Assembly (NCBI GenBank): GCA_044866075.1 | Contig: JBIOTQ010000028.1 | Location: 1 to 35,931, forward strand | From: JBASRP01 sp044866075 | GTDB taxonomy: Bacteria; Actinomycetota; AC-67 | DNA: 35,931 nt | Reading direction: 5' to 3' | Part shown: piece by piece, positions 7,009 through 15,286 of the stretch | Numbering within the stretch: the stretch's first letter is position 1 | Layout: every line of letters begins with the position of its first letter | Program-made: the position numbers and the translations under genes | Notes under the pieces: model-generated | The model's database searches: none | Seen by the model: only the letters and a program-made list of their open reading frames with translations | What the model was told of the DNA's origin: nothing

Positions 7009-7754
7009 GCGACGTCACGCGCGCCGAGGTCTGCGCGGTCGCGTGCGCGGACGCCTGGCGCGGCGACGGCACGCGACTCGCGAGCGCGTTCGGCATCGTG
7101 CCGCTGATCGGCGCGCGGCTCGCGCGCGCGACGGTCGAGCCCGATCTGCTGATCTCCGACGGCGAGGCCTACCTCATCGCGAACACGCTCCCGGTGAACG
7201 GGAAAGGCGAGAAGGTCGTCGAGGGGTGGCTGCCGTTCCGCGAGGTGTTCACGCTGCTCGCGAGCGGGCGGCGTCACGTGATGATGGCGCCCAGCCAGAT
7301 CGATCGCTTCGGGAACATGAACCTGTCGTGCATCGGCGACCACGCCCAACCGAAACGACAGCTCATCGGCTCACGCGGCGCGCCGGGGAACACCGTCAAC
7401 CACGCGACGAGCTACTGGGTGGCGACCCATTCGCCGCGCGTATTCGTCCAGCAGGTCGACTTCGTCTCCGGCGTCGGCACGCGCCGGGCGCGCGAGGCAG
7501 GGCTGCGGTTCCACGATTTGCGTCGCGTGGTCACGAACCTCGCGGTTCTCGACTTCGAGACGGACGACGGCGCGATGCGCGTCCGGTCGGTGCACCCCGG
7601 TGTGACGGTCGACGAGGTGCACGAGGCGACCGGCTTCGACCTCGCGGTTGCCGACGGTGCGCCGGAGACGCGTCTCCCAACAGAAGACGAGCTGCGCTGG
7701 ATCCGTGAGGTCCTCGACCCCGGAAACCTGCGCGACAGAGAGGTCAAGGCTTGA
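7005..7754 (+). CDS. ipdB: IpdB, beta subunit of the steroid ring-opening CoA-transferase-fold hydrolase
   Basis: A 249-residue homologue of IpdB (Rv3552), about the length of the known protein. It begins with VTRAEVCAVACADAW, and has PLIGARLARAT, PDLLISDGEAYL, a basic LPFREVFTLLASGRRHVMMAPSQ region (quoted in pieces: FREVFTLL, GRRHVMM, SQIDRFGN), GSRGAPGNTVNH and FVQQVDFVSGVG. The GAPGN and SQIDRFGNMN elements are characteristic of class I CoA-transferase beta subunits. It starts at the ATG at 7005, overlapping ipdA by 4 bases, and its stop overlaps the TTG start of ipdC by 4 bases (TTGA). The open frame runs upstream through ipdA in another register, which is a shadow. Confidence 0.93.
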   Translation: MSDVTRAEVCAVACADAWRGDGTRLASAFGIVPLIGARLARATVEPDLLISDGEAYLIANTLPVNGKGEKVVEGWLPFREVFTLLASGRRHVMMAPSQIDRFGNMNLSCIGDHAQPKRQLIGSRGAPGNTVNHATSYWVATHSPRVFVQQVDFVSGVGTRRAREAGLRFHDLRRVVTNLAVLDFETDDGAMRVRSVHPGVTVDEVHEATGFDLAVADGAPETRLPTEDELRWIREVLDPGNLRDREVKA

Positions 7755-8812
7755 GGCATCCCGCGCTCCGCACGCGGCTGTGCGACCTGCTCGGCGTCGA
7801 TGTCCCCATCGTTCAGACCGGGATGGGCTGGGTCGCCGGGCCGCGGCTCGTGGCGGCGACCTCGGCGGCCGGCGCTTTCGGGATCCTCGGCGCGGCGACG
7901 ATGGACCTCGACCAGCTGCGCGCGGCGATCAAAGAGGTGAAGTCGCGCACCGACAAGCCCTTCGGGGTGAACATGCGCGCCGATCAGCCCGACGTCGAAG
8001 ACCGGATCGACCTGCTCGCGTTCGAGGACGTCCGCCTGGCGTCGTTCGCGATGGCGCCGCGGGCCGATCTCATCGCGCGCCTCCAACGCGGGGGTGTGCT
8101 GGTGGTGCCCTCCATCGGCGCGAAGCGTCACGCGGAAAAGGTCCTCGAGACCGGTGTCGACGCCGTGCTCGTGCAAGGCGGCGAGGGTGGCGGGCACACC
8201 GGGCCGGTGCCGACCTCGCTGTTGCTTCCGCAAGTCGTCGATGTGCTCGGCGGACGCATCCCGGCGATCGCCGCCGGCGGATTCTTCGACGGGCGCGGAC
8301 TGGTGGCGGCGGTCGCCTACGGCGCGGCGGGGATCGCCATGGGCACGCGCTTCCTGCTGACGCAGGAATCCACGGTTCCCGACGCCGTGAAGGCCTTCTA
8401 CCTATCAAAGGCGGTGACCGACACCGTCGTGACGACCAAGGTCGACGGCGTCCCGCACCGCGTCCTGCGCACAGAGTTCATCGACCATCTCGAGCGGAGC
8501 GCCGGCGCGATGTCGTTCTGGCGCGCGTTCCGGAACGCTGCCGCATTCCGCAAGCTCAGCGGAACGCCGTGGGGAGCGATGATCCGCGAGGGCCTCGCGA
8601 TGCGCCGCTCGATGGAACTGACATGGACCCAGGTTCTCATGGCCGCGAACACGCCGATGATGCTGCGAGCCGCGATGGTCGAGGGAGACCTGCGCTTCGG
8701 CGTGATGGCGAGCGGGCAAGTCGTCGGCCTGATCGAGGACCTCCCGACGGTCGCGGAGCTGATCTCGAGGATCGTTCGGGAAGCCGAGGAAACCCTCGGC
8801 CGCCTCGGCTAG
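7751..8812 (+). CDS. ipdC: IpdC, FMN-dependent reductase/nitronate-monooxygenase-family enzyme
   Basis: A 353-residue TIM-barrel flavoprotein of the 2-nitropropane dioxygenase/nitronate monooxygenase family, equivalent to IpdC (Rv3553), which acts on a CoA-linked intermediate in C/D-ring degradation. The N-terminus (DVPIVQTGMGWVAGPRLV), GAFGILGAATM, the phosphate-binding stretch VDAVLVQGGEGGGHTG, then IPAIAAGGFFDG and GAAGIAMGTRFLLTQE follow the FMN-binding order of the family. The start is a TTG overlapping the ipdB stop; there is no better start nearby. It ends in TAG that overlaps the TAG of the converging RNA methyltransferase. The set echA20-ipdA-ipdB-ipdC keeps the M. tuberculosis order. 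Confidence 0.9.
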   Translation: MRHPALRTRLCDLLGVDVPIVQTGMGWVAGPRLVAATSAAGAFGILGAATMDLDQLRAAIKEVKSRTDKPFGVNMRADQPDVEDRIDLLAFEDVRLASFAMAPRADLIARLQRGGVLVVPSIGAKRHAEKVLETGVDAVLVQGGEGGGHTGPVPTSLLLPQVVDVLGGRIPAIAAGGFFDGRGLVAAVAYGAAGIAMGTRFLLTQESTVPDAVKAFYLSKAVTDTVVTTKVDGVPHRVLRTEFIDHLERSAGAMSFWRAFRNAAAFRKLSGTPWGAMIREGLAMRRSMELTWTQVLMAANTPMMLRAAMVEGDLRFGVMASGQVVGLIEDLPTVAELISRIVREAEETLGRLG

Positions 8813-9441
8813 CGGGTGTGCCGCCGCACCCACTCGTACATCGCGATCCCCGACGCGACCCCGGCGTTGATCGATCGGGTCGACCCGAACTGCGGGATCG
8901 AGAGCACACGCTCGCAGGCCTTCCGCGCGTCGTCCGATAAGCCGGGCCCCTCCTGGCCGAAGAGCAGCACGCACGCGCGCGGGATATCGGCGTCGTCGAT
9001 CGGCTCCGCGCCGGGAAGGTTGTCGACTCCGAGGACCGGCAAACCACGCTCGCGCGCCCATGCCGCGAAGTCCTCGATGGTCGCGTGATACCGGATGTGC
9101 TGGTACCGGTCCGTCACCATCGCGCCGCGGCGGTTCCAATTCCGGCGGCCGATGATATGAACCTCCGCGGCCAGGAACGCATTCGCGTTGCGCACGACGG
9201 CGCCGATGTTGAGGTCGTGTTTCCAGTTCTCGATCGCGACGTGGAAGGGGTGCCGGCGCCGGTCGAGGTCCGCCACGATCGCGTCGTGTCGCCAGTAGCG
9301 ATACCGGTCGACGACGTTGCGGCGGTCGCCTTCGGCGAGGAGCTCCGGATCGATATGGGGATCGTCGGGCCACGGTCGCGGGTGCGGTCCGGCGCCGCCT
9401 TCGGGATCGCGATCCTCGCCCGGCCCGTCGCCGGTGTTCAT
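8809..9441 (-). CDS. TrmH/SpoU-family RNA 2'-O-methyltransferase
   Basis: A 210-residue SPOUT methyltransferase, which transfers a methyl group from S-adenosylmethionine to a ribose 2'-OH in tRNA or rRNA. All three SpoU motifs are visible: motif 1 NIGAVVRNANAF (with the conserved Asn and Arg), motif 2 LLFGQEGPGLS (Glu/Gly binding region) and motif 3 IPQFGSTRSINAGVASGIA (with the Ser-x-Asn of the knot). An acidic, Pro-rich N-terminal tail of about 25 residues precedes the domain. It has no link to steroid metabolism. The target nucleotide is not evident. Its ATG at 9441 lies 7 bases after the stop of the upstream gene, so the two are probably co-transcribed. Confidence 0.88.
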   Translation of the reverse strand: MNTGDGPGEDRDPEGGAGPHPRPWPDDPHIDPELLAEGDRRNVVDRYRYWRHDAIVADLDRRRHPFHVAIENWKHDLNIGAVVRNANAFLAAEVHIIGRRNWNRRGAMVTDRYQHIRYHATIEDFAAWARERGLPVLGVDNLPGAEPIDDADIPRACVLLFGQEGPGLSDDARKACERVLSIPQFGSTRSINAGVASGIAMYEWVRRHTR

Positions 9442-9448
9442 GCGCGCC

Positions 9449-10207
9449 TCAGCCCGGCTGGCTCGAGAGGCGCTCGGGGATCTCGATCTCCGTCGCGGCG
9501 CCGAACGTCGCCCGCATCTCGGGGACGTGGAGCGACAGGAGGGCTTTCTTCGGCAGTCCGAGCGAGCGCAGGTCGTCGGCGATCGGCCCGGTACCGAGCG
9601 TGATGTCGACGCCGCGCAGCCGGCCTCGCGTGCCGCGCGGCGAGGAGTCCCACGGGGTCACGCGCAGCACGCCGTCGAGCAGGGTGTACGCCGGTGGGGC
9701 GGGCTGGCGTGGCATGGGGAACCAGCCCGGTCGGAAGCGCATCGAGACGGCGTCCGCGCCGTCCTGCCGCAACGTCCATTCGATGGTGCGTCCCTCGGTG
9801 CGGCGTGTGAACTCCGCGAGCGTCTTCGGGTAGCCCCAGATGCCCCGCCCGGCCTCCATCGAGAACCGATCGTCGACCGGGAGGTGGAGGATGTAGACGC
9901 CCACGCGGCCCTTCCGAACCTCCGCGCCGCGTTGCCGAGGGGTCGCCGGTGCCGCGTCGTGCCTCCGGACGATCACGGCGACCATGAATTCGTGGTAGGC
10001 GCCGAGATCCGTGTCGTCGTACTCGACGACGCCGACACTGACGAGAGCCTTGCCCGAACGCACCTCCGCAACCTCGAGGCCGGTCGGCGCGATCAGTTGC
10101 CGGGCCGCCGCGGACGGCACCGTGTAGTTCGCGACCCAGTTGCGCGCCCGGCGTACCGCGATCGGCATCGTGAGCGTCTTTCCGTCGATCGAGTACGTCT
10201 CGGCCAC
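9449..10207 (-). CDS. Acetoacetate-decarboxylase-like protein
   Basis: A 252-residue protein of the acetoacetate decarboxylase superfamily. The opening (YSIDGKTLTMPIAVRRARNW) and the motif GIWGYPKTLAEF fit the family; the Lys of that motif aligns with the region of the Schiff-base lysine of true decarboxylases. Many members of the superfamily act on other beta-keto or aldol-type substrates, so the reaction is uncertain. I prefer a GTG at 10207 because GAGGGGAG lies 8 bases upstream and the protein then starts as usual for the family. The open frame reaches an ATG at 10258, adding 17 residues (MPAFEYAERNRSR...) not typical of it. Seven bases separate it from the downstream methyltransferase. 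Confidence 0.75.
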   Translation of the reverse strand: MAETYSIDGKTLTMPIAVRRARNWVANYTVPSAAARQLIAPTGLEVAEVRSGKALVSVGVVEYDDTDLGAYHEFMVAVIVRRHDAAPATPRQRGAEVRKGRVGVYILHLPVDDRFSMEAGRGIWGYPKTLAEFTRRTEGRTIEWTLRQDGADAVSMRFRPGWFPMPRQPAPPAYTLLDGVLRVTPWDSSPRGTRGRLRGVDITLGTGPIADDLRSLGLPKKALLSLHVPEMRATFGAATEIEIPERLSSQPG

Positions 10208-10319
10208 AGGCTGTGCTCCCCTCGAGCGGTTTCGCTCAGCGTACTCAAAAGCGGGCATCCGGGACGAGCCCTACCCCTCCCCAGGGCGCTCGGTAAACTT
10301 CCTGCGTGAGGGGATGCTG

Positions 10320-13300
10320 ATGGATGCGGGGGCCACGAACGTCGAGCTGATCCGGCCCTATCTTCCGCGTCTGCTCCTGCACTGGATCGGCGAAACCCCC
10401 AACACGCCGTACCGTGCGCTCGAGGGATCGATCGCGTTCGTCGACATCTCGGGTTTCACCAAGCTGTCGGAGCGTCTGGCGAAACGCGGCAAGGTGGGCG
10501 CGGAGGAACTGACGGACGCGATCGGGACCTGCTTCACGCGGCTCCTGGCGATCGCGTACGGCAACGGCGGGAGCCTTCTCAAGTTCGGCGGCGACGCCCT
10601 TCTTCTCTTCTTCTCCGGAGCCGGCCACGCCGCGAAAGCGGCGCGCGCGGCCGTCGGCATGCGCCGCGAGCTTCGCGAGATCGGCCGGATGGATTGCTCC
10701 GGGGTCCCCGTCCGCCTGCGGATGTCCGTCGGCATCCACACCGGGACGTTCCACTTCTTCCTGGTAGGGGAGTCGCACCGTGAGCTGATCGTCTCCGGTC
10801 CCGCGGCCAGCGAGACCGTGCTGATGGAGTCGACCGCCGAGGCCGGTGAGATCGTCGTCAGTCAGGCGACCGCGTCGCACCTTCCGGCGAACGCGGTCGG
10901 CGCCGCGAAGGGGCAGGGTCTGCTCCTGCGTCGCGAGCCGGCGGGGCTCGACGCCGAACGCCCGGAGCCGGAGCCCCGCATCGACGACCGCGAGATCGTC
11001 AAGTACGTGCCGGGCGCGGTGCGCGACCAGTTGCTCGGAGGCACGCGAGACGCCGAACACCGGCGCGTGACGATCGCGTTCGTCCACTTCGACGGCATGG
11101 ACGAGCTGCTCAACGAAGAAGGTCCGTACAACACCGCCCAGCATCTCGACGTGTTGGTCCGCGACGTCCAGCGCGCCGTGGACCGTCACGGCGTCTCGTT
11201 CCTCGCCAGCGACATCGACCGGGACGGCGGCAAGATCATCCTGACGGCCGGCGCCCCGGCGTCGAGCGGCAACGACGAGGAACGGATGCTGCTCGCCCTG
11301 CGCGAGATCGTCGACGGCGAGCGCCGGATCCCGATCCGCGTCGGCGTCAATCGCGGGCACGTCTTCGCCGGCGACATCGGGCCGTTCTACCGGCGCACGT
11401 ACACGGTCATGGGTGACGCCGTAAACCTCTCGGCGCGGTTGATGGCCAAGGCGACGGCCGGGCAGATCTTGTCGACCGAAGGTGTCCTCGAGCTGTCGCA
11501 CACCGCCTTCGCGAGCGAACCGATGGAGCCCTTTACGGTGAAGGGAAAGGCCCGGCCCATCCGCGCGTCGCAGGTCGGGGCCATCGTCGGCGGCCGGATC
11601 GACGAGACCGACGCCAGCATCCCGATGATCGGTCGCGAGTACGAGCTGACGACGGTTCTCGAGGCGCTGGCGAGCGCCGGAAACGGCTCCGGACGGTTGG
11701 TCGAGGTCGTCGGCGATCCGGGGATCGGAAAGTCCCGTCTCCTGGACGAGCTCCGCCATCGGGCCGGAGACGCGCAGGTGTTCTCCGTCGCATGCGAGCT
11801 CTACGGTGCGACGACGCCGTACGGCGCTTTCCGCGGCCTCCTCCGCCAGCTGCTCGGGATCCGCGAAGAGGACCCCGGCGTCGTCGTCACGCGCCTCGAG
11901 GAGGTTCTGGCCGCGCTAGCGCCCGACCTCGTTCCTTGGGCGCCGCTGATCGCGGTCGTGCTCGACGTCGAGATGCCGGACACGCCGGAGACGGCAGCTC
12001 TCGACGAAAAGTTCCGGCGGTCGAAGCTCAACGACGTCGTCGCCGATCTGATGGGACGGGTGCTGCGCTCGCCGACCTTGATCGTCTTCGACGACGGACA
12101 CTGGATGGACGAGACGTCCGCCGATCTCGTGCGGCGCATCGAGCGTCAGGTCGGCGAGCTGCCCTGGCTCATCTGCGTCGCGCGACGAGGGACGACCGAA
12201 GGCTTCGTCGCGAGCGAGGACCCTGCGACCACGCGGATCGACCTGAAGCCTCTCGATCAGATCGGCGCAACGACGATGCTGACGATCGCGACCGAGGAGG
12301 CGCCGCTGCGTCCCGACGAGCTCTCGGCGCTCGTCGAGCGCTCCGGCGGCAATCCTCTCTACTTGAAGGAGCTCGTCGCGGCGGCCCGGACCGGCGGGTC
12401 GCTCGACTCCCTTCCCGACTCGGTGGAGGGCCTCATCACGGCGCGCATCGACCGGCTGGCGCCGCCCGACAGGAACCTCCTGCGCCGGGCGTCGGTCCTC
12501 GGACGGTCGTTCCCCTCCGACCTTCTGGTGGCCGTTCTGAACGGCGAGACGCCCGACGCCTCCACCTGGCGCCGGCTGAGCGGACTGCTCGGGCCCGACG
12601 ACATCGGGCACCTGCGCTTCGAGAACGCGCTGATCCGCGACGGGGCGTACGAAGGTTTGCCGTACCGCCTCCGGCGCTCCCTCCATGCGCAGGTCGGGGA
12701 GACGATCGAGAAGGCCGCGGGGGACGCGCCTGACGACGAAGCGGAACTCCTGTCGATGCATTTCTTCCACGCACAGAGGTATTCCGAGGCGTGGCGGTAT
12801 TCGCTGGTCGCGGCGGAGCGCGCGAAAGCGATCTACGCGAACGTGGAGTCCGCCGGGTTCTACGAGAGGGCTCTCGAGGCTGCGCGCCACGTTCCCGATC
12901 TCGTCCCCCATGAGCTCGTGCGCGTCCGCGAGGAGCTGGGCGACGTTCGCAACAACATGGGCGCGTTCGGCGAGGCCGCGAAGGCGTACACGGCGGTCCG
13001 GCGCGCCATCGCCGGCGACCCCGTCGCCGAAGCGCGGCTTCTGCTGAAACTGTCGTGGGCGCAAGGATGGCTCAGCAAGTTCTCGCAAGCCCTGCGCTGG
13101 ATCAAGCGCGGGCTCAAGGTCCTCGAAGGGATCGATAGCCAGGACGCCGCGCGGCAGCGCGCGGAGCTCAAGGTCTGGTACGCGCGCTTCCTCCAAGAGG
13201 AAGGGCGCCACGAGCGCGCGATCGAGTGGTGCTTCAAGGCGGCCGACGAGGCGAAGAGTTCCGGCAACCGCAAGGTGCTCGCCGACGCATACCGGTTCCT

Positions 13301-14156
13301 CGACTGGGCGTTCGCCGATCTCGGCAAGCTCGAGAAGGCGACGTACTCGGCGCAAGCCCTGGAGGTCTACGGCGAGCTCGGCGACCTCGCCGGGCAGGGC
13401 GCCGTCCTCAACAACATGGGCACGTTCGCGTTCTGGGAGAGCCGCTGGAGCGAGGCGCTCGACCTTTGGGGTCGCGCGCACGACATCGCGATGAAGATCG
13501 GGAACCCGGTCGACGCTGCGTACGACACCAACAACATCGGCGAGATCCTCGCCGATCAGGGACGCCTCGACGACGCGGAAGCGCGCTTCCGGGAGGCGAT
13601 GCGCGTGTGGCAGGCCGCGGGCTATCGCGCCGGCATGGGGTACGCGAAGATCCACCTGGGGCGGACGTTCGCGCGCGCGGGCCGGTTCGACGAAGCCATG
13701 CAGCTGATCTCGGAGGGCCGGCAGGAAAGCGCCGACGCGGGATCCGAGGTCGACGTCCTGGAGGCGGACGCGCGGATCGCGGAGTGCGCGCTGCTGCAGG
13801 GCGACCCTCGTCGCGCGTTCGACGTCGCGGACGTGGCGGCCGCGCACGCGCGCGCACTGGGCGGCGTGGCCGTCCAGACGCCGCTGCTCGAGCGCGTGAA
13901 GGGCTACGCGTTGATGCAGCTCGGCCGCCTCGACACGGCACGCGACGCGTTCGAGGAGAGCCTGCGCACCGGGCGGGCGCGGAAGGCCGACTACGACGTC
14001 GCGCTGACGCAGCGCGGGCTCGCCGAACTGTTGCGGTGCTCGGGCGACCCCGTCCCGGGCGGCCTCGAAGCCGAGGCGGATGCGACTCTGGAGCGTCTCG
14101 GCGTCGTCTGGGTGCCGGAGATCCCCTCTCGGCTCCCCGCCGCCGCAAAGCAGTGA
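10320..14156 (+). CDS. Tandem class III cyclase, AAA-type ATPase and TPR signalling protein
   Basis: A 1278-residue multidomain protein, soluble, resembling mammalian soluble adenylyl cyclase in layout. Cyclase domain C1 (about 35-185) has the metal Asp pair D42 in FVDISGFTKL and D92 in FGGDALLLF. Cyclase domain C2 (about 235-390) replaces these by His (FVHFDGM) and Lys305 (GGKIIL), but keeps the transition-state pair N369 and R373 in GDAVNLSARL, which C1 has lost (SGPAASETV). One composite active site per chain is therefore expected. Next comes an AAA/STAND-like NTPase with Walker A GDPGIGKS (465-472) and Walker B LIVFDDGHWMDE, then about 450 residues of TPR-like helices (for example NNMGTFAFWESRWSEAL, NNIGEILADQGRLDDAE). 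I start at the ATG at 10320, with GAGGGG 6 bases upstream; ATG 10314 is the alternative. ATP or GTP specificity is unresolved. Confidence 0.88.
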   Translation: MDAGATNVELIRPYLPRLLLHWIGETPNTPYRALEGSIAFVDISGFTKLSERLAKRGKVGAEELTDAIGTCFTRLLAIAYGNGGSLLKFGGDALLLFFSGAGHAAKAARAAVGMRRELREIGRMDCSGVPVRLRMSVGIHTGTFHFFLVGESHRELIVSGPAASETVLMESTAEAGEIVVSQATASHLPANAVGAAKGQGLLLRREPAGLDAERPEPEPRIDDREIVKYVPGAVRDQLLGGTRDAEHRRVTIAFVHFDGMDELLNEEGPYNTAQHLDVLVRDVQRAVDRHGVSFLASDIDRDGGKIILTAGAPASSGNDEERMLLALREIVDGERRIPIRVGVNRGHVFAGDIGPFYRRTYTVMGDAVNLSARLMAKATAGQILSTEGVLELSHTAFASEPMEPFTVKGKARPIRASQVGAIVGGRIDETDASIPMIGREYELTTVLEALASAGNGSGRLVEVVGDPGIGKSRLLDELRHRAGDAQVFSVACELYGATTPYGAFRGLLRQLLGIREEDPGVVVTRLEEVLAALAPDLVPWAPLIAVVLDVEMPDTPETAALDEKFRRSKLNDVVADLMGRVLRSPTLIVFDDGHWMDETSADLVRRIERQVGELPWLICVARRGTTEGFVASEDPATTRIDLKPLDQIGATTMLTIATEEAPLRPDELSALVERSGGNPLYLKELVAAARTGGSLDSLPDSVEGLITARIDRLAPPDRNLLRRASVLGRSFPSDLLVAVLNGETPDASTWRRLSGLLGPDDIGHLRFENALIRDGAYEGLPYRLRRSLHAQVGETIEKAAGDAPDDEAELLSMHFFHAQRYSEAWRYSLVAAERAKAIYANVESAGFYERALEAARHVPDLVPHELVRVREELGDVRNNMGAFGEAAKAYTAVRRAIAGDPVAEARLLLKLSWAQGWLSKFSQALRWIKRGLKVLEGIDSQDAARQRAELKVWYARFLQEEGRHERAIEWCFKAADEAKSSGNRKVLADAYRFLDWAFADLGKLEKATYSAQALEVYGELGDLAGQGAVLNNMGTFAFWESRWSEALDLWGRAHDIAMKIGNPVDAAYDTNNIGEILADQGRLDDAEARFREAMRVWQAAGYRAGMGYAKIHLGRTFARAGRFDEAMQLISEGRQESADAGSEVDVLEADARIAECALLQGDPRRAFDVADVAAAHARALGGVAVQTPLLERVKGYALMQLGRLDTARDAFEESLRTGRARKADYDVALTQRGLAELLRCSGDPVPGGLEAEADATLERLGVVWVPEIPSRLPAAAKQ

Positions 14157-14179
14157 GCCCGCGCGGAGCGCGGGCTCAC
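14153..14179. terminator. Hairpin overlapping the cyclase stop codon
   Basis: A perfect 11-base stem pairs 14153-14163 with 14169-14179 around a 5-base loop (arms GTGAGCCCGCG and CGCGGGCTCAC). The stop TGA of the cyclase gene at 14154-14156 lies within the left arm. It sits between converging genes, 18 bases from the stop of the secreted protein at 14198. No T-run follows, so it probably serves both strands as a GC-rich terminator. Confidence 0.7.
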
Positions 14180-14197
14180 GGTTGATCCCTCGTTAGG

Positions 14198-15124
14198 TCA
14201 GCGGCACTTCGCGTCGAGCAAACGGACGACGATCTTGACGTTGCGCGACTTGGATTCCTTCGTCCGCGATACGACGCACGGAGCCCCCTGGGAAGGGCTG
14301 CAATCCGGCAAGAGAGAGATCTCGTCGGCCGTTATCGTTCCGTCCGTGTCCGGTTGGATGGTTCGGTCGAACTTGTCCGTCCAGGGATTGCGCTCGTCGA
14401 CGTAACAGACCTCGTAGAACGCGGCGCCGGGGGGATCTCCGAAGTTCGTGTCGTAGAAACTCGAGACGATGATCGTGACGAGCTTCTCGGAGTCGTCGGT
14501 TGCAAAGAGGCTCGTCGTCAGGGGAGCGTGGTTGGCCGTCACGCCGAAGTCAGATTCGACGGCGGAGCAATCGATGTCCTCGTCGCCGAGCGACAGGGCG
14601 ACCGTCTGGCCCGTCGGCGCGTTCGTGCTGACCGACTGCTGGTCACCGGCGGCCTGGCTGTTCTTGACGACCTGGCCTGCGCTGCAGGAGCTGCCGTTCT
14701 TGCAGACGGCGTCCCAGATCCTGAACTCACCCGAGAAGTCGGGTGACATGTTGGACGCGGTCGCCTTCAGCACGTACGTGCCGTGCTTCGTGATCGAAAG
14801 GTTGGTGAACGTCGCGACGCCTTGACGCGCTCTCGCCACGTTTCCGTTGAGCGCGGCCGTGGGGTCCGCGTCCGGAGAACTGGCGTCGATCTCCAGGGTC
14901 ACGGTCGCGGTCGCCGACCCTCCCGAGATCGCCACCTGGACCGCTGGCGCCGACGTGTCGAAATCGCCCGTCGTGATGACGGCCGGCGCTTTCCCTGCGT
15001 CCTGCGGCCCGGGGCCGACGAAAGAAAGCGTCCCCGCCGCGAGCGAGGTCCCGGCCCCGAGAAAAACCGAGCCGCACACGAGTGCGGAAGCAAGGAAAAC
15101 CTGCAGCCAACGTGACCGCTTCAT
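14198..15124 (-). CDS. Secreted protein of unknown function, 308 aa
   Basis: The N-terminus is a clear Sec signal peptide: basic MKRSRW, a hydrophobic core (VFLASALVCGSVFLGAGT), then SLAAGT with likely cleavage after LAA. The mature part has Ala/Thr/Ser-rich beta stretches with an Ig-like flavour (GSATATVTLEID, GVATFTNLSITKHGTYVLKATASN) and a C-terminal half with six cysteines in pairs, compatible with disulfides outside the cell. No enzyme motif is visible. GGGGGG lies 8 bases before the ATG at 15124. It may be a cell-surface or matrix protein, which is inference. A possible promoter (TTGACC, 15209-15204, then GAATAT after 18 bases) lies upstream. Confidence 0.65.
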   Translation of the reverse strand: MKRSRWLQVFLASALVCGSVFLGAGTSLAAGTLSFVGPGPQDAGKAPAVITTGDFDTSAPAVQVAISGGSATATVTLEIDASSPDADPTAALNGNVARARQGVATFTNLSITKHGTYVLKATASNMSPDFSGEFRIWDAVCKNGSSCSAGQVVKNSQAAGDQQSVSTNAPTGQTVALSLGDEDIDCSAVESDFGVTANHAPLTTSLFATDDSEKLVTIIVSSFYDTNFGDPPGAAFYEVCYVDERNPWTDKFDRTIQPDTDGTITADEISLLPDCSPSQGAPCVVSRTKESKSRNVKIVVRLLDAKCR

Positions 15125-15179
15125 CGATGCATCCCCCCTAGGCCCGACAGATCGCCGGCGTCGTGACCGGCGTCGATTG

Positions 15180-15209
15180 ATATTCGGTTAGATGCGGACA
15201 TCCGGTCAA
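15180..15209 (-). promoter_or_regulatory. Possible sigma-70-type promoter of the secreted protein gene
   Basis: On the minus strand TTGACC (15209-15204) is followed after 18 bases by GAATAT (15185-15180), in the only noticeably AT-rich stretch around. The predicted transcript would have a leader of about 50 bases before the ATG at 15124. The -10 match is weak. Confidence 0.3.
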
Positions 15210-15286
15210 CCTGAACACCCTGTATTCAGTGTGAGATGATGCACTTGCGTTACGCCCGACTGGTGCGTTTGCGGGGGGCGTCTCGG

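Noticed and set aside
10245..13847. Two long open frames on the minus strand opposite the cyclase gene (504 and 643 codons)
   Set aside because: High GC leaves the opposite strand open. The translations are Arg/Asp/Val-rich with no domain, while the plus strand has clear cyclase, Walker and TPR motifs.
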